Shown piece after piece: positions 54,213-63,539 of a DNA stretch of 64,000 bases. Made by a program: the position numbers and the translations under genes. The notes under the pieces are model-generated. The model saw only the letters and a list, made by a program, of their open reading frames with translations, made no database searches and was not told where the DNA came from. Each line of letters opens with the position of its first letter. Position 1 is the stretch's first letter. This DNA comes from Roseovarius sp. MMSF_3359 (GTDB lineage: Bacteria; Pseudomonadota; Alphaproteobacteria; Rhodobacterales; Rhodobacteraceae), in contig NZ_JASHJC010000007.1 in the NCBI RefSeq assembly GCF_030733385.1, positions 158,718 to 222,717 of the forward strand, given 5' to 3'.

Positions 54213-56471
54213 CTATCCCTCTATCCGGGTCAGATCGGCGGCCTGCAGGCAAATCTGGCGAATGCGGCTCAGCAGGTTGAGGCGATTACGGCGGATAATG
54301 TCATTGTCGGTATTGACCTGCACGCCCTCGAAAAACCCGTCAATCGGCGCTCTGAGCGCGGCCATGGCCCCCATCGCCCCGGCAAAATCCTCGGATTTGA
54401 GCGCCGCTTCGATGGCAGGCTCGCCCGCATCCAACGCCGCGAAGAGCGTCTTTTCTTCGTCGGTCTCGGCAAATTTCACATCCGCGCCATAGGAGTATTC
54501 CACCCCATCCTTCTCCTCGGCCTGGGTGAGGATGTTGTTGGCGCGCTTGAAGCCTTGCAGGAGGTTCCCGCCATCGTCGGTCTTGAGGAAGTCACTAAGC
54601 GCCGCGGCGCGTTTCACCAGCAGGGTCAGATCGTCATTGCCGTCCATCACGATGCAGGCGTCGATCACATCATGGCGAACACCCTGATCGCGGAGATAGA
54701 CTTTGAGGCGGTCGTGGAAGAAGGCCATAAGACTACCAACCCAGTTACTAGCTTCAGCAAAAACGATGTCTGCAAATTCAAATGAAGTTTCGTCGAGGCG
54801 CTCAGTACGCACAAAGCCGAAGGCATCGCCGAACTCCTGATACTCTATATCACCTTCGAATTCTGGGCCAAATCCGATGCTTCCTTCTTCGCTAGAAGGA
54901 AACACAATGTGAAAACCTTTTGCACGAAAGGCTTTGTCTGCGACCACTTGCCAATTCATAAGCTTTTTCAAAAGATTGACCTGAAGATCATTAGTTACGA
55001 TCAGCCTAACGACACCGAGAGCTGCCCGTCTAAGAGCAAAAGGATCTTTTGAGCCGGTCGGTTTCTCATCAATCGCCCAAAAGCCAGCGAGCGTGTCGAG
55101 CTTGTCGGCCAGTGCCACGGCGACGGAGACCGGCGCGGTGGGGACGCCGTCGGAAGGGCCGAGGGGAGAGTAGTGTTCTTCGCAGGCAGCTGCGACCTCG
55201 GCGGGCATGCCTGCGGCTTCGGCATAGTACCGCCCCATCAGGCCCTGAAGCTCGGGGAATTCATAGACCATTTCGGAGCTGAGATCGGCCTTAGCAACGC
55301 GCGCGGCTTGTTCGGCCAGGTCAGCATCGGCACCGACCACGGGCGCGATTTCGCGCGCGAGAGCTGCAATACGGTCGATGCGTTCGGCCTGACTTCCGAG
55401 TTTATTGTGGAAGGTGACGTTTTTCAGGCTGTCCAGCCAAGGCTGCATCTGCGCGTCCTTCGCGACGCGCAGGTCGTTTTCCCAGAAGAATTTCGCATCC
55501 GCCAAACGCGCCGAAAGTACCTTCTGGTTGCCTGCCAGAATGGTCGCGCCATTGTCGGCGGTCTGCGTGTTGGCGACGGTGATGAAACGCTCGATCCGGC
55601 CCGTCTTGGGGTTTTTGACCGAAAAGAACTTCTGATGCTCGCGCATACTGGTTTGCAGCACTTCGGGCGGCAGGTCGAGGAAATCATCGTCGATTGTCCC
55701 CATCAGCACCACCGGCAACTCCACCAGCCCCGCGACCTCGGCCAGCAATCCCTTGTCCTCGACCACTTCGAGGCCCGCGGCGAAGGCCTGATTGGTGGCG
55801 TCCTGCCAGATGTGATCGGCCCGTTCCGCCGGGTCGAGCACCACCGAGGCGCGTTTGAGCTTGGCGGCGTAGTCGTCAAAGGACGTGACCGCAAAGGCGT
55901 CCGGCGCCAGGAAACGGTGACCGCGCGTGGTGTTGCCCGCCGCGATCCCGTCGACGTCAAGCGGCACCACCTGCGCCTCCCCCGCGTCATCGGTCAGGAT
56001 GCAGAGGATCGAATGCAGCGGCCGCACCCAGCGGAGCGTGCCCGCGCCCCAGCGCATGGATTTGGGCCAGGGGAAGTTGCGGATCACATCGTCGAGCACG
56101 TCGGCCACGATACCCGCGGCAGGACGGCCCGGTTTGGTGATGGTGGCGAAATAGACCTGCCCCTTTTTCTCGTCACGCACTTCGAGATCATCGCGCGAGA
56201 CCCCTGCGCCACGCAAAAAGCCCTCGATGGCTTTCTCGGGTGCGTCGGTGCGCGGGCCTTTGCGTTCTTCTCGGACCGTCGGGCTTTCGGCAAGCAGCCC
56301 GTCAACCGCCAATGTCAGGCGCCGCGGCGTCGAAAACCCCGCCGCGCCCGCATAGGTCAGCCCGGCCTCGACCAGACCGTCGGTCATGCGTTTTTTCAGA
56401 TCCTCCGCCGCGCGGGATTGCATGCGGGCGGGGATTTCCTCGGAGAAGAGTTCGATCAGAAGATCAGGCAT
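54213..56471 (-). CDS. glyS: Glycyl-tRNA synthetase beta subunit
   Basis: The tRNA-binding beta subunit of the alpha2-beta2 glycyl-tRNA synthetase. The 752-residue product begins MPDLLIELFSEEIPARMQSR and holds VELPVVLMGTIDDDFLDLPP near residue 250, the HD-domain-like region (LSSEMVYEFPELQGLMGRYY near 395), and a C-terminal anticodon-binding part. Residues about 464-580 (positions 54730-55080) are encoded by DNA of only about 41 percent G+C, against more than 60 percent on both sides; the reading frame is intact. It follows the DUF6446-like gene by 21 bases. Confidence 0.95.
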   Translation of the reverse strand: MPDLLIELFSEEIPARMQSRAAEDLKKRMTDGLVEAGLTYAGAAGFSTPRRLTLAVDGLLAESPTVREERKGPRTDAPEKAIEGFLRGAGVSRDDLEVRDEKKGQVYFATITKPGRPAAGIVADVLDDVIRNFPWPKSMRWGAGTLRWVRPLHSILCILTDDAGEAQVVPLDVDGIAAGNTTRGHRFLAPDAFAVTSFDDYAAKLKRASVVLDPAERADHIWQDATNQAFAAGLEVVEDKGLLAEVAGLVELPVVLMGTIDDDFLDLPPEVLQTSMREHQKFFSVKNPKTGRIERFITVANTQTADNGATILAGNQKVLSARLADAKFFWENDLRVAKDAQMQPWLDSLKNVTFHNKLGSQAERIDRIAALAREIAPVVGADADLAEQAARVAKADLSSEMVYEFPELQGLMGRYYAEAAGMPAEVAAACEEHYSPLGPSDGVPTAPVSVAVALADKLDTLAGFWAIDEKPTGSKDPFALRRAALGVVRLIVTNDLQVNLLKKLMNWQVVADKAFRAKGFHIVFPSSEEGSIGFGPEFEGDIEYQEFGDAFGFVRTERLDETSFEFADIVFAEASNWVGSLMAFFHDRLKVYLRDQGVRHDVIDACIVMDGNDDLTLLVKRAAALSDFLKTDDGGNLLQGFKRANNILTQAEEKDGVEYSYGADVKFAETDEEKTLFAALDAGEPAIEAALKSEDFAGAMGAMAALRAPIDGFFEGVQVNTDNDIIRRNRLNLLSRIRQICLQAADLTRIEG

Positions 56472-56492
56472 ATCGGTTGGTTCTCATTTCGC

Positions 56493-57020
56493 TCAGTACC
56501 CCGAGGGTGGCTCAGGGCAGTGTTCGGGGGCGGGTTTGCCGTCAAAGACAACCTCGCCGCAATCGTTGATCTGGTGCCAGACATAGCCGCGGCCGTCATC
56601 GGTGACCGCAACCACCCGGTCGATGCCGTATTGCACGTCTTTCTCGCCCAGAAAGGCCAGCGCCGTGCCGTCCTCCAGCGCGGCGCCCAGGGCCTCGGCG
56701 TCGAAACACGCGAACCAATCGGGCGCGGTCAGGGGCTCCGGCGCGTCGTAATAGACATAGGTCTCGGTCAGCATCGCGGTGGACATGGTGGTGGTGAAAC
56801 AGGCGCGGTAGCGGATCGGGGAACTGGTGGCGTCGATGGCCTTGAAGTCGTCGTAGAGCACGGGCTCAGATTCTCCCGTGACCAGGGAAACCATCTGCAC
56901 GTCATCGGTGCCTGTCGCCGAGACCTCGTCATAGAAGTAATACACCTGCAGGTAATACATGACCGCCCCGGCCACCAATGCGGTCAACACGATTGCAATC
57001 CCCAGTAGTTTCCCGGTCAT
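56493..57020 (-). CDS. DUF6446-like membrane-anchored protein
   Basis: A 175-residue protein with one N-terminal helix ([20 protein letters not shown]) and an extracytoplasmic domain with several cysteines (YRACFTTTMS, WFACFDAEALGAAL, INDCGEVV, EHCPEPPSGY). It matches, from memory, the DUF6446 family found between glyQ and glyS in Rhodobacterales. Function unknown. Its ATG overlaps the stop of the VOC gene (ATGA), so translation is coupled. Confidence 0.72.
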   Translation of the reverse strand: MTGKLLGIAIVLTALVAGAVMYYLQVYYFYDEVSATGTDDVQMVSLVTGESEPVLYDDFKAIDATSSPIRYRACFTTTMSTAMLTETYVYYDAPEPLTAPDWFACFDAEALGAALEDGTALAFLGEKDVQYGIDRVVAVTDDGRGYVWHQINDCGEVVFDGKPAPEHCPEPPSGY

Positions 57021-57379
57021 GCTGCATCCCGCGCGAAACACAGTACGTTTCCGTCGGGATCGGCAACCTCGACCTCGCGCATCCCGTACCACGTCACTTC
57101 GGGGCCTTTGAACGGCTGTTCTTTTTCCGTCAGCCGGGCCACGAACGCGTCCAGATCGGTAACATAGACATAGGCGCGCCAGTTCTCCCAAGTCTCGCCG
57201 GGACCGTCCCAGGAATGCAGGAAAAGTTGCGCGTTGCCACAGCGCAGGATGCCAAAACCCGGCTCAGGTTCACCTGCTTCGTTGACCAGCGTGTCAAAGC
57301 CAAGCACGTCCATGTAAAACGCCTTGGCGCGGGCGTAGTCGCTCACCCGGATCATCGGGCTGATGTTTTCAAAACTCAT
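57017..57379 (-). CDS. VOC (glyoxalase/bleomycin resistance) family protein
   Basis: A 120-residue protein made of one glyoxalase-type beta-alpha-beta-beta-beta repeat pair: [20 protein letters not shown] near residue 7, LGFDTLVNE, and the C-terminal [20 protein letters not shown] near residue 95. Possible metal ligands (Glu in REVEV; others not clear) are few. Members include dioxygenases, glyoxalases and drug-binding proteins, so function is open. It overlaps both neighbours by 4 bases, within the glyQ-glyS operon. Confidence 0.85.
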   Translation of the reverse strand: MSFENISPMIRVSDYARAKAFYMDVLGFDTLVNEAGEPEPGFGILRCGNAQLFLHSWDGPGETWENWRAYVYVTDLDAFVARLTEKEQPFKGPEVTWYGMREVEVADPDGNVLCFARDAA

Positions 57380-58317
57380 GCGGCCGGCTCCTCGGCCCAT
57401 CCTCCGGCTTCGGTCTGCACGAAGGCATCGGCGCATTTCTTGGCCAGCGCCCGGACGCGACCGATATAGGCCTGGCGCTCGGTGACAGAGATCACGCCGC
57501 GCGCGTCGAGCAGGTTGAAGATGTGGCTTGCCTTGATGCATTGGTCATAGGCCGGGTGGGCCATGATAATGCGCTTGCCGGTCTTTGGGTCCTCATGTTC
57601 CTGGGTGAGGATCGCCTCGCATTCCGCCTCGGCCTCCTCAAAGTGTCTGAGCAACACCTCGGTATTGGCCACGTCGAAGTTCCAGCGGGAATACTCCTGC
57701 TCGGTTTGGCGGAAAACGTCGCCATAGCTGAGCGGGATAATCGCATCGGGATCGTTGAACGGCATGTCCATCACATGGTCGATGCCCAGCACATACATCG
57801 CCAGGCGTTCCAGACCATAGGTCAACTCGCCCGAGACCGGATGGCAGTCATGGCCGCCGACCTGCTGGAAATAGGTGAACTGACTGACCTCCATCCCGTC
57901 ACACCAGACCTCCCAGCCGAGGCCCCAGGCGCCAAGTGTCGGGCTTTCCCAGTCATCCTCGACAAAGCGGATATCGTGCATCCCCATGTCGATCCCGATC
58001 GCCTTGAGCGAGCCGAGGTAGAGGTCCTGCAGGTCCGGCGGGCTGGGTTTGATCAGCACCTGGTATTGATAATAGTGCTGCAACCGGTTGGGGTTTTCGC
58101 CATATCGCCCGTCCGTGGGGCGGCGCGAGGGTTGCACATAGGCCGCCGCCCAGGGGCGCGAGCCGAGCGAGCGCAGCGTCGTGGCAGGGTGGAACGTCCC
58201 CGCGCCGACTTCCATGTCATAGGGCTGCATCACCGCGCAGCCCTTCTGCGCCCAATAGGCCTGTAACCGCAGGATGATTTCCTGAAAACTGCGTGGTTTC
58301 TCGGTGGCTGCGGTCAT
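57376..58317 (-). CDS. glyQ: Glycyl-tRNA synthetase alpha subunit
   Basis: The catalytic subunit that activates glycine. The 313-residue product is typical: [20 protein letters not shown] near residue 10, [20 protein letters not shown] near residue 33, [20 protein letters not shown] near residue 66 and [20 protein letters not shown] near residue 120. It leads the operon glyQ, VOC, DUF6446-like, glyS, ppdK. Confidence 0.97.
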   Translation of the reverse strand: MTAATEKPRSFQEIILRLQAYWAQKGCAVMQPYDMEVGAGTFHPATTLRSLGSRPWAAAYVQPSRRPTDGRYGENPNRLQHYYQYQVLIKPSPPDLQDLYLGSLKAIGIDMGMHDIRFVEDDWESPTLGAWGLGWEVWCDGMEVSQFTYFQQVGGHDCHPVSGELTYGLERLAMYVLGIDHVMDMPFNDPDAIIPLSYGDVFRQTEQEYSRWNFDVANTEVLLRHFEEAEAECEAILTQEHEDPKTGKRIIMAHPAYDQCIKASHIFNLLDARGVISVTERQAYIGRVRALAKKCADAFVQTEAGGWAEEPAA

Positions 58318-58482
58318 GGTTCTTCCCTTGGGCTGACCCGGATTTGCCGCCCTTACCTACGGCCCAGTTGCAGCAGCGTCAATTGCGCGCGCGCGCATAT
58401 TTTAAGTGCGCTTGCCGACAGATTTGATAAAAGGCATCGAGCGACAGGAACAGGTTGTTCCAGAGATGAGCAGGGGTAACGT

Positions 58483-60267
58483 ATGACGCGCATTTTTATC
58501 GCGGTGGTGTTTGCCATGAGTTTGGCAGTTCCGGCGGCATTTTCACAAGGGCAGAACCTGGCATGGGTGCAGATCGAGGCGCAGCCGAGCCTCGCCCGGG
58601 CGCAGGAAAGCATCCGCCGTTACGCCACCGAATTGCAGGACGTCAACGGGTTCACCATTCGCGGCGGCTGGTACGCGATCGCGCTTGGCCCTTACACGCG
58701 CGAAGATGCCGAGCGCGTCCTGCAGGTCTACCGCGCAGAGCGGGCGATCCCGCGCGATAGCTACATCGCGGTAAGCGCGGATTATCGCCAGCAATTCTGG
58801 CCGGTGGGCGTGAACGTCCTGGACCGCCCTGCCCTGACCGAGCCGACCCCGGCACCCGAGGCCACGCCGGACACCGAAACCGCCCGGGTCGAGCCGGAAG
58901 AAACGGCCCTGCCCGAAACCACCCCGGTGATCGAACCGGAACCCGCCGATGAAACCCTGCGCGAAGCGCGCGCCAACGAGCGCCTGCTGAGCCGGGAGGA
59001 ACGTGCGCAATTGCAGGTGGCGCTGAAATGGGCGGGTTTCTATGAGGGTCGGATTGATGCCTCATTCGGACGGGGAACGCGCGCCTCCATGTCCCGCTGG
59101 CAGGAAGCCAATTCGTTCGAGACGACCGGTGTGCTGACCACCAAGCAACGGGCGGAGCTTTTCCGTCAGTATAATGCGGTGCTTGAAGGCCTGGACCTGA
59201 AGGTTGTCCGCGACGAGAATATGGGTATCGAAATGAAGCTGCCATCGGGGGTGGTCGAGTTCGCCAAATACGAACCCCCCTTCGCCCATTTCAACCCGGT
59301 CGGCGATGTGGACGCCAAGATCCTGCTTATCAGCCAGGAGGGCGATGCCAACACGCTGCAAGGGCTTTACGACATCATGCAAACGCTTGAGATCGTACCC
59401 GAGACCGGCCCGCGCATGATTGATGAAAACGGCTTCACCCTGATCGGCGAAGGGGCGTTGAACATCTCCTTCACCCAGGCCCAGCTAGAAGATGGTCAGA
59501 TCAAGGGGTTCACCCTGCTCTGGCCCGCTGGCGACGAAGAGCGGCGCACGCGCCTCCTGAGCGAGATGCAGGCCAGTTTCCGGCGGATTGACGGTGTTCT
59601 CGACCCGACAACAGGCTCGGTCGAAGATCAGAGTGTCGATCTGGTCGCCGGGCTCGAAATCCGCAAACCGCGTATTTCTCGCTCCGGCTTCTACGTTGAC
59701 ACCAAGGGGACCGTCGTGACCACCGCCGATGTGGTGCAAAGCTGCGGCCGGATCACCATAGACCAGGAGTACGAGGCGCAGGTCACCCTCAACAATGACC
59801 GGCTTGGCATCGCCGTGTTGCGCCCCAAGGAGAGCCTCGCGCCGATTTCCATCGCCCGGTTCCAGAGTAACATCCCGCGTCTTCAATCGGTCGTGGCCGT
59901 CGCCGGGTATTCCTATGGTGGGCTGCTTGGCGCGCCGACCCTGACCTTCGGAAAGCTGGCCGATCTGCGGGGGTTGAACGGCGAGGAAAGCGTCAAGCGC
60001 CTGGCGCTGGCGCCCCTGGATGGTGACGCCGGCGGCCCGGTGATTGATGCCGGTGGCGCGGTCCTGGGCATGCTTCTGCCCGAACCGGAAAGCGGTCGGC
60101 AACTGCCCGACGGCGTCAGTTTCGCCGCCAATGCCGGCGCGGTACAAGAGGTTCTGGCCGAGGCCGGTGTTTCGGCCGAAGATACCGCCGGTATCACCCA
60201 GATCGCGCCCGAGGTACTGACCCGCAAGGCGGCGGACATGACTGTGTTGGTGAGTTGCTGGGAATAG
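58483..60267 (+). CDS. Secreted trypsin-fold pseudo-protease with peptidoglycan-binding domain
   Basis: A 594-residue protein with a signal peptide (residues 1-22). Residues 25-110 resemble a SPOR-type repeat (AWVQIEAQPSLARAQESIRR and GGWYAIALGPYTREDA). A Pro/Glu linker follows (115-160), then a peptidoglycan-binding domain (LLSREERAQLQVALKWAGFY at about 165; GRIDASFGRGTRASMSRWQE), a middle domain, and a chymotrypsin/HtrA-like fold from about 390. There the catalytic positions are replaced: TTADVV (Asp416 where His is usual), GIAVL (Gly442 where Asp is usual) and GDAGGPV (Ala516 where Ser is usual). It is thus probably inactive and used for binding or scaffolding at the cell wall. Confidence 0.82.
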   Translation: MTRIFIAVVFAMSLAVPAAFSQGQNLAWVQIEAQPSLARAQESIRRYATELQDVNGFTIRGGWYAIALGPYTREDAERVLQVYRAERAIPRDSYIAVSADYRQQFWPVGVNVLDRPALTEPTPAPEATPDTETARVEPEETALPETTPVIEPEPADETLREARANERLLSREERAQLQVALKWAGFYEGRIDASFGRGTRASMSRWQEANSFETTGVLTTKQRAELFRQYNAVLEGLDLKVVRDENMGIEMKLPSGVVEFAKYEPPFAHFNPVGDVDAKILLISQEGDANTLQGLYDIMQTLEIVPETGPRMIDENGFTLIGEGALNISFTQAQLEDGQIKGFTLLWPAGDEERRTRLLSEMQASFRRIDGVLDPTTGSVEDQSVDLVAGLEIRKPRISRSGFYVDTKGTVVTTADVVQSCGRITIDQEYEAQVTLNNDRLGIAVLRPKESLAPISIARFQSNIPRLQSVVAVAGYSYGGLLGAPTLTFGKLADLRGLNGEESVKRLALAPLDGDAGGPVIDAGGAVLGMLLPEPESGRQLPDGVSFAANAGAVQEVLAEAGVSAEDTAGITQIAPEVLTRKAADMTVLVSCWE

Positions 60268-60622
60268 CCCGCCTACGCGGACATTTCGCTATCTGATCCA
60301 GGTGTCACAAGCTGCCGGGTTATGACGACCGAAACGGACTTCGGGGGGATTAGAGGCACTCGGGCCCGGCCCACAGTCATCTCCTGCCCTCATTTCCCGC
60401 GACCAACCTCTGGCGATATTTGAGTAGCGGCGTGCGAGCCGCCTTTGACCATTGCGGAACAGGTCTTCCGTGGCTCCTAGTCGGCGCACCAACCAAACCT
60501 CGAAAATTCAACAAAAACCCGAGGCAATATCCAGTTTTCCGCCGTATTTTCTCACCCAAACTGCCATCTGCCCTTCGCATGCTCCGTGGAAACAGTTCGT
60601 CAGGAATGCCCGGAGCCCTGCC
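60268..60622. other. Non-coding stretch of about 355 bases
   Basis: The gap between the pseudo-protease gene and the small secreted protein gene. Frames that cross it have no ribosome binding site or family resemblance. A short hairpin-like GCGGC-gtgcga-GCCGC sits near 60430. The part after 60480 is A-rich and may hold the promoter of the next gene. No repeat copy is convincing here. Confidence 0.4.
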
Positions 60623-60898
60623 ATGAAAAATGCCACCCTTCTCACCGCCGCCCTCGCGGCATTCGCCTGTGCCGGTCCGTCCATAGCGGCCAGCGGCGAT
60701 GAGACGGTTCAGATCGTCCGCCATGACACGGTCATGCCCCCGGACGGCTATAGCGCCCAATGGTGGACCCATCCGAAAGGCTGCGAGTATTCCCGCGCGG
60801 GCCGCCCCGGCGAGATCGTCTGGTTCCTGATCGTCAATACCGTCAAACCGGGTTGCCCGACCCATATCGTGCAACGCGGGTTCAGCGACGCCTACTGA
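60623..60898 (+). CDS. Small secreted protein
   Basis: A 91-residue protein with a signal peptide (MKNATLLTAALAAFACAGPS, cleavage after IAA near residue 23) and a short mature part with two cysteines (KGCEYSRAG, VKPGCPTHIV) that could form a disulfide. GGAG lies 6-7 bases before the ATG. No family recognised. It ends before a long hairpin terminator. Confidence 0.65.
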   Translation: MKNATLLTAALAAFACAGPSIAASGDETVQIVRHDTVMPPDGYSAQWWTHPKGCEYSRAGRPGEIVWFLIVNTVKPGCPTHIVQRGFSDAY

Positions 60899-60995
60899 TC
60901 TCCGGCCGCCCGGTTGCATGCACCGCTTTGGTCCCTTTTCCTGTCCTGTAACCAAAGCACCCGCATGACCATCCCGACCGGGCGGTTGGTGAGTA

Positions 60996-61063
60996 GCGCC
61001 GCGTGGTGATCGCAATCTGCCCGTCCAGCAGCAAACGCAATCACCGCGCGGCGCCCCCTTTTT
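60996..61063 (+). terminator. Long hairpin terminator between convergent genes
   Basis: An 18-base arm at 60996-61013 pairs with 61037-61054 (two G-T pairs, no other mismatch) around 23 bases, followed by CCCCTTTTT (61055-61063). It lies 98 bases after the small secreted gene and just before the nrdJ end; on the minus strand there is no T-run. The stem is longer than most intrinsic terminators. Confidence 0.65.
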
Positions 61064-61087
61064 CCCGATTTCCGATGGTTTAGCAGG

Positions 61088-63382
61088 TCACGCGCATTTC
61101 GAATGGCCGCAGCTCGGGCAGGTCATGCAGCCCTCGACCATCCGAAGGCCGTATTCTCCACAGGACGGGCAGGCCTGACCACGCGGCGCCTCACCAAGAT
61201 TGACCACTTCCGCTTGCGGGTCCGCCTTCAGGCCCATCCCCTCACCGGCCAGGAACCCGGTCTGGATCATGTGTTTTTCAAGGATGCCGCCAATCGCCGC
61301 CAGGATCGACGGCACATATTTCCCCTGCATCCACGCCCCGCCCCGCGGATCGAATACCGCCTTGAGCTCTTCCACCACGAAAGACACATCGCCACCGCGC
61401 CGGAACACCGCCGAAATCATCCGGGTCAGCGCCACGGTCCAGGCAAAATGCTCCATGTTCTTGGAGTTGATGAAGACCTCGAACGGTCGGCGATGGCCGT
61501 TCAGGACCACGTCGTTCACGGTGATGTAAATCGCGTGGTTGCTGTCGGGCCATTTCAGCTTGTAGGTGTTGCCCTCCAAGGCGTTCGGGCGGTCGAGCGG
61601 CTCGGACATGTAGACGATCTCGCCGCCTTCCGCCGGGAAATCGCCGGGTACCTGCGCAGGCGCCTCGCTCGGCGTCTTGTCCTCCGCCTCGTTGACGCTC
61701 AGGACCGACCCGGTCACGTCATTGGGCCGGTACGTGGTGCATCCCTTGCAACCCGTATCCCAGGCCTGCAGGTACACATCCTTGAACGCCTCGAAACTGA
61801 TATCCTCGGGGCAGTTGATGGTCTTGGAGATGCTGCTATCGACCCATTTCTGCGCCGCTGCCTGCATCTTGACGTGATCGGCGGGCGACAATGTCTGGGC
61901 GTTCACGAAATAGTCCGGCAGGGGCGCATCGCCGAATTTCTCCCGCCAGAGCGCCACCGCGTAATCGACAACCTCTTCCTCGGTGCGCGAGCCATCCTTC
62001 TGAAGCACTTTCCGGGTGTAGGAATAGGCAAAGACCGGCTCGATCCCGCTGCTCACATTGCCCGCGTAAAGGCTGATCGTCCCGGTGGGCGCGATCGAGG
62101 TCAGAAGCGCGTTGCGAATGCCGTGCTCGGCCACCGCGGCGCGCACATCCTCGTCCATCGCCTGCATGGTGCCGCTGGCCAGGAAGGCGCCCGCGTCAAA
62201 CAGCGGAAACGCCCCTTTTTCCTTCGCCAAATCGACCGACGCCAGATACGCGGCGCGGGCAATCGCGCGGAGCCAGTGCGACGTCTGACGCGCCGCCTCG
62301 TCCGAGCCATAGCGCAGGCCCACCATCAGGAGCGCATCCGCAAGCCCTGTCACTCCCAACCCGATCCGGCGCTTGGCCTGCGCCTCGCGCGCCTGCGCCT
62401 CCAGCGGAAAGCGCGAGGCGTCCACCACGTTGTCCATCATCCGAACCGCGGTGGCGACGAGATCATTCAACTGCGCTTCATCAAGCCCTGCCGCCTCTTC
62501 GAACGGATCATTGACCAGCCGCGCCAGATTGATCGAGCCCAGCAGGCAGGCACCATAAGGCGGCAATGGCTGCTCTCCGCACGGGTTGGTGGCCGCGATG
62601 GTCTCGCAATAGGCCAGGTTGTTGGCCTGGTTGATCCGGTCGATGAAAATCACGCCAGGCTCGGCGAAATCATACGTGGCCTGCATGATCCGGTTCCACA
62701 GATCGCGCGCCTGGATCGTGTGATAGACCTTGCCGCCAAACGAGAGCTCCCACGGGCCATCCGCCTTGACTGCCTCCATGAAATCATCGGTCACAAGGAC
62801 GCTGAGGTTGAACATGCGCAAACGCGCCGCATCGGCCTTGGCGCTGATGAAATCCTCGATATCCGGGTGATCGCACCGCATGGTCGCCATCATCGCCCCG
62901 CGGCGGCTCCCTGCACTCATGATCGTACGGCACATGGCATCCCACACATCCATGAAGCTGAGCGGGCCGCTGGCATCCGCACCCACGCCCTTGACCTCGG
63001 CCCCCTTGGGCCGGATTGTCGAGAAATCATAGCCAATCCCGCCGCCCTGCTGCATGGTCAGCGCCGCTTCGCGCAGCGCATCGAAAATGCCGCTCATATC
63101 GTCCGGGATCGTCCCCATGACGAAACAGTTGAAGAGTGTCACCGCCCGGCCGGTCCCGGCCCCCGAGGTAATCCGCCCCGCCGGCAGAAACCTGAAATCC
63201 TCGAGCGCCGCATAAAACCGGTCTTCCCATTGCGACGGCTGATCCTCAACTTCCGCCAAAGACCGCGCAATCCGCCGCCAGGTATCTTCAACGGACTGAT
63301 CACCCCCCTCCTCGCCCATCGGCGAAAAACGGTATTTCATATTCCAAATCTGCTCGGCAATCGGCGCGGCGAAACGGGTCAT
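61088..63382 (-). CDS. nrdJ: Adenosylcobalamin-dependent ribonucleotide reductase (class II)
   Basis: Makes deoxyribonucleotides with a B12 radical, independent of oxygen. The 764-residue product has RFLPAGRITSGAGTGRAVTL near residue 60, a substrate-binding NCFVMGTIPDD segment, the active-site ATNPCGEQPLPPYGACLLGS near residue 266, IAPTGTISLYAGN near 430, and a C-terminal CxxC pair region (GQACPSCGEYGLRM, then GCMTCPSCGHSKCA) for reduction by thioredoxin. The start is the ATG of MTRFAAPIAEQ; the in-frame extension reads through a perfect palindrome and is not family-like. No cobalamin riboswitch is seen upstream. Confidence 0.96.
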   Translation of the reverse strand: MTRFAAPIAEQIWNMKYRFSPMGEEGGDQSVEDTWRRIARSLAEVEDQPSQWEDRFYAALEDFRFLPAGRITSGAGTGRAVTLFNCFVMGTIPDDMSGIFDALREAALTMQQGGGIGYDFSTIRPKGAEVKGVGADASGPLSFMDVWDAMCRTIMSAGSRRGAMMATMRCDHPDIEDFISAKADAARLRMFNLSVLVTDDFMEAVKADGPWELSFGGKVYHTIQARDLWNRIMQATYDFAEPGVIFIDRINQANNLAYCETIAATNPCGEQPLPPYGACLLGSINLARLVNDPFEEAAGLDEAQLNDLVATAVRMMDNVVDASRFPLEAQAREAQAKRRIGLGVTGLADALLMVGLRYGSDEAARQTSHWLRAIARAAYLASVDLAKEKGAFPLFDAGAFLASGTMQAMDEDVRAAVAEHGIRNALLTSIAPTGTISLYAGNVSSGIEPVFAYSYTRKVLQKDGSRTEEEVVDYAVALWREKFGDAPLPDYFVNAQTLSPADHVKMQAAAQKWVDSSISKTINCPEDISFEAFKDVYLQAWDTGCKGCTTYRPNDVTGSVLSVNEAEDKTPSEAPAQVPGDFPAEGGEIVYMSEPLDRPNALEGNTYKLKWPDSNHAIYITVNDVVLNGHRRPFEVFINSKNMEHFAWTVALTRMISAVFRRGGDVSFVVEELKAVFDPRGGAWMQGKYVPSILAAIGGILEKHMIQTGFLAGEGMGLKADPQAEVVNLGEAPRGQACPSCGEYGLRMVEGCMTCPSCGHSKCA

Positions 63383-63383
63383 G

Positions 63384-63409
63384 TCTGGGTCCTCTCGAGA
63401 GGACCCAGA
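63384..63409. promoter_or_regulatory. Perfect 26-bp palindrome over the nrdJ ribosome binding site
   Basis: TCTGGGTCCTCTC (63384-63396) is followed directly by its exact reverse complement (63397-63409) with no spacer. On the minus strand its downstream arm contains the GAGAGGA ribosome binding site, and the palindrome ends 1 base before the nrdJ ATG. A transcript could fold into a hairpin that hides the site; as DNA it could be an operator. Confidence 0.65.
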
Positions 63410-63539
63410 ATAGCGCAATCGAAGGGCGGTGACAGCAGAAAAAACTACTTTGTTCTCATTGTGTTAATCCCGCAAGTAACCACAACAAGTTGCAGCAACC
63501 GTATTTTCGACTACCATATGCGGCCCAAAGGGGGATTCT

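Noticed and set aside
55173..57008. 611-codon plus-strand frame opposite glyS
   Set aside because: Antisense shadow of glyS and the DUF6446-like gene, rich in His/Arg/Gly as expected of shadows.
60400..60480. Possible fifth copy of the 146-bp element
   Set aside because: It has CTGGCGAT and a GCGGC/GCCGC hairpin, but no TTGATTCCG joint, no paired left arm of hairpin 1 and no TTTAT box at the right distance.
63450..63470. Possible alphaproteobacterial LexA box (GTTC-N7-GTTC) upstream of nrdJ and the DUF1489 gene
   Set aside because: The second half reads GTTA; with one mismatch in eight and no other support it is not reported as a site.
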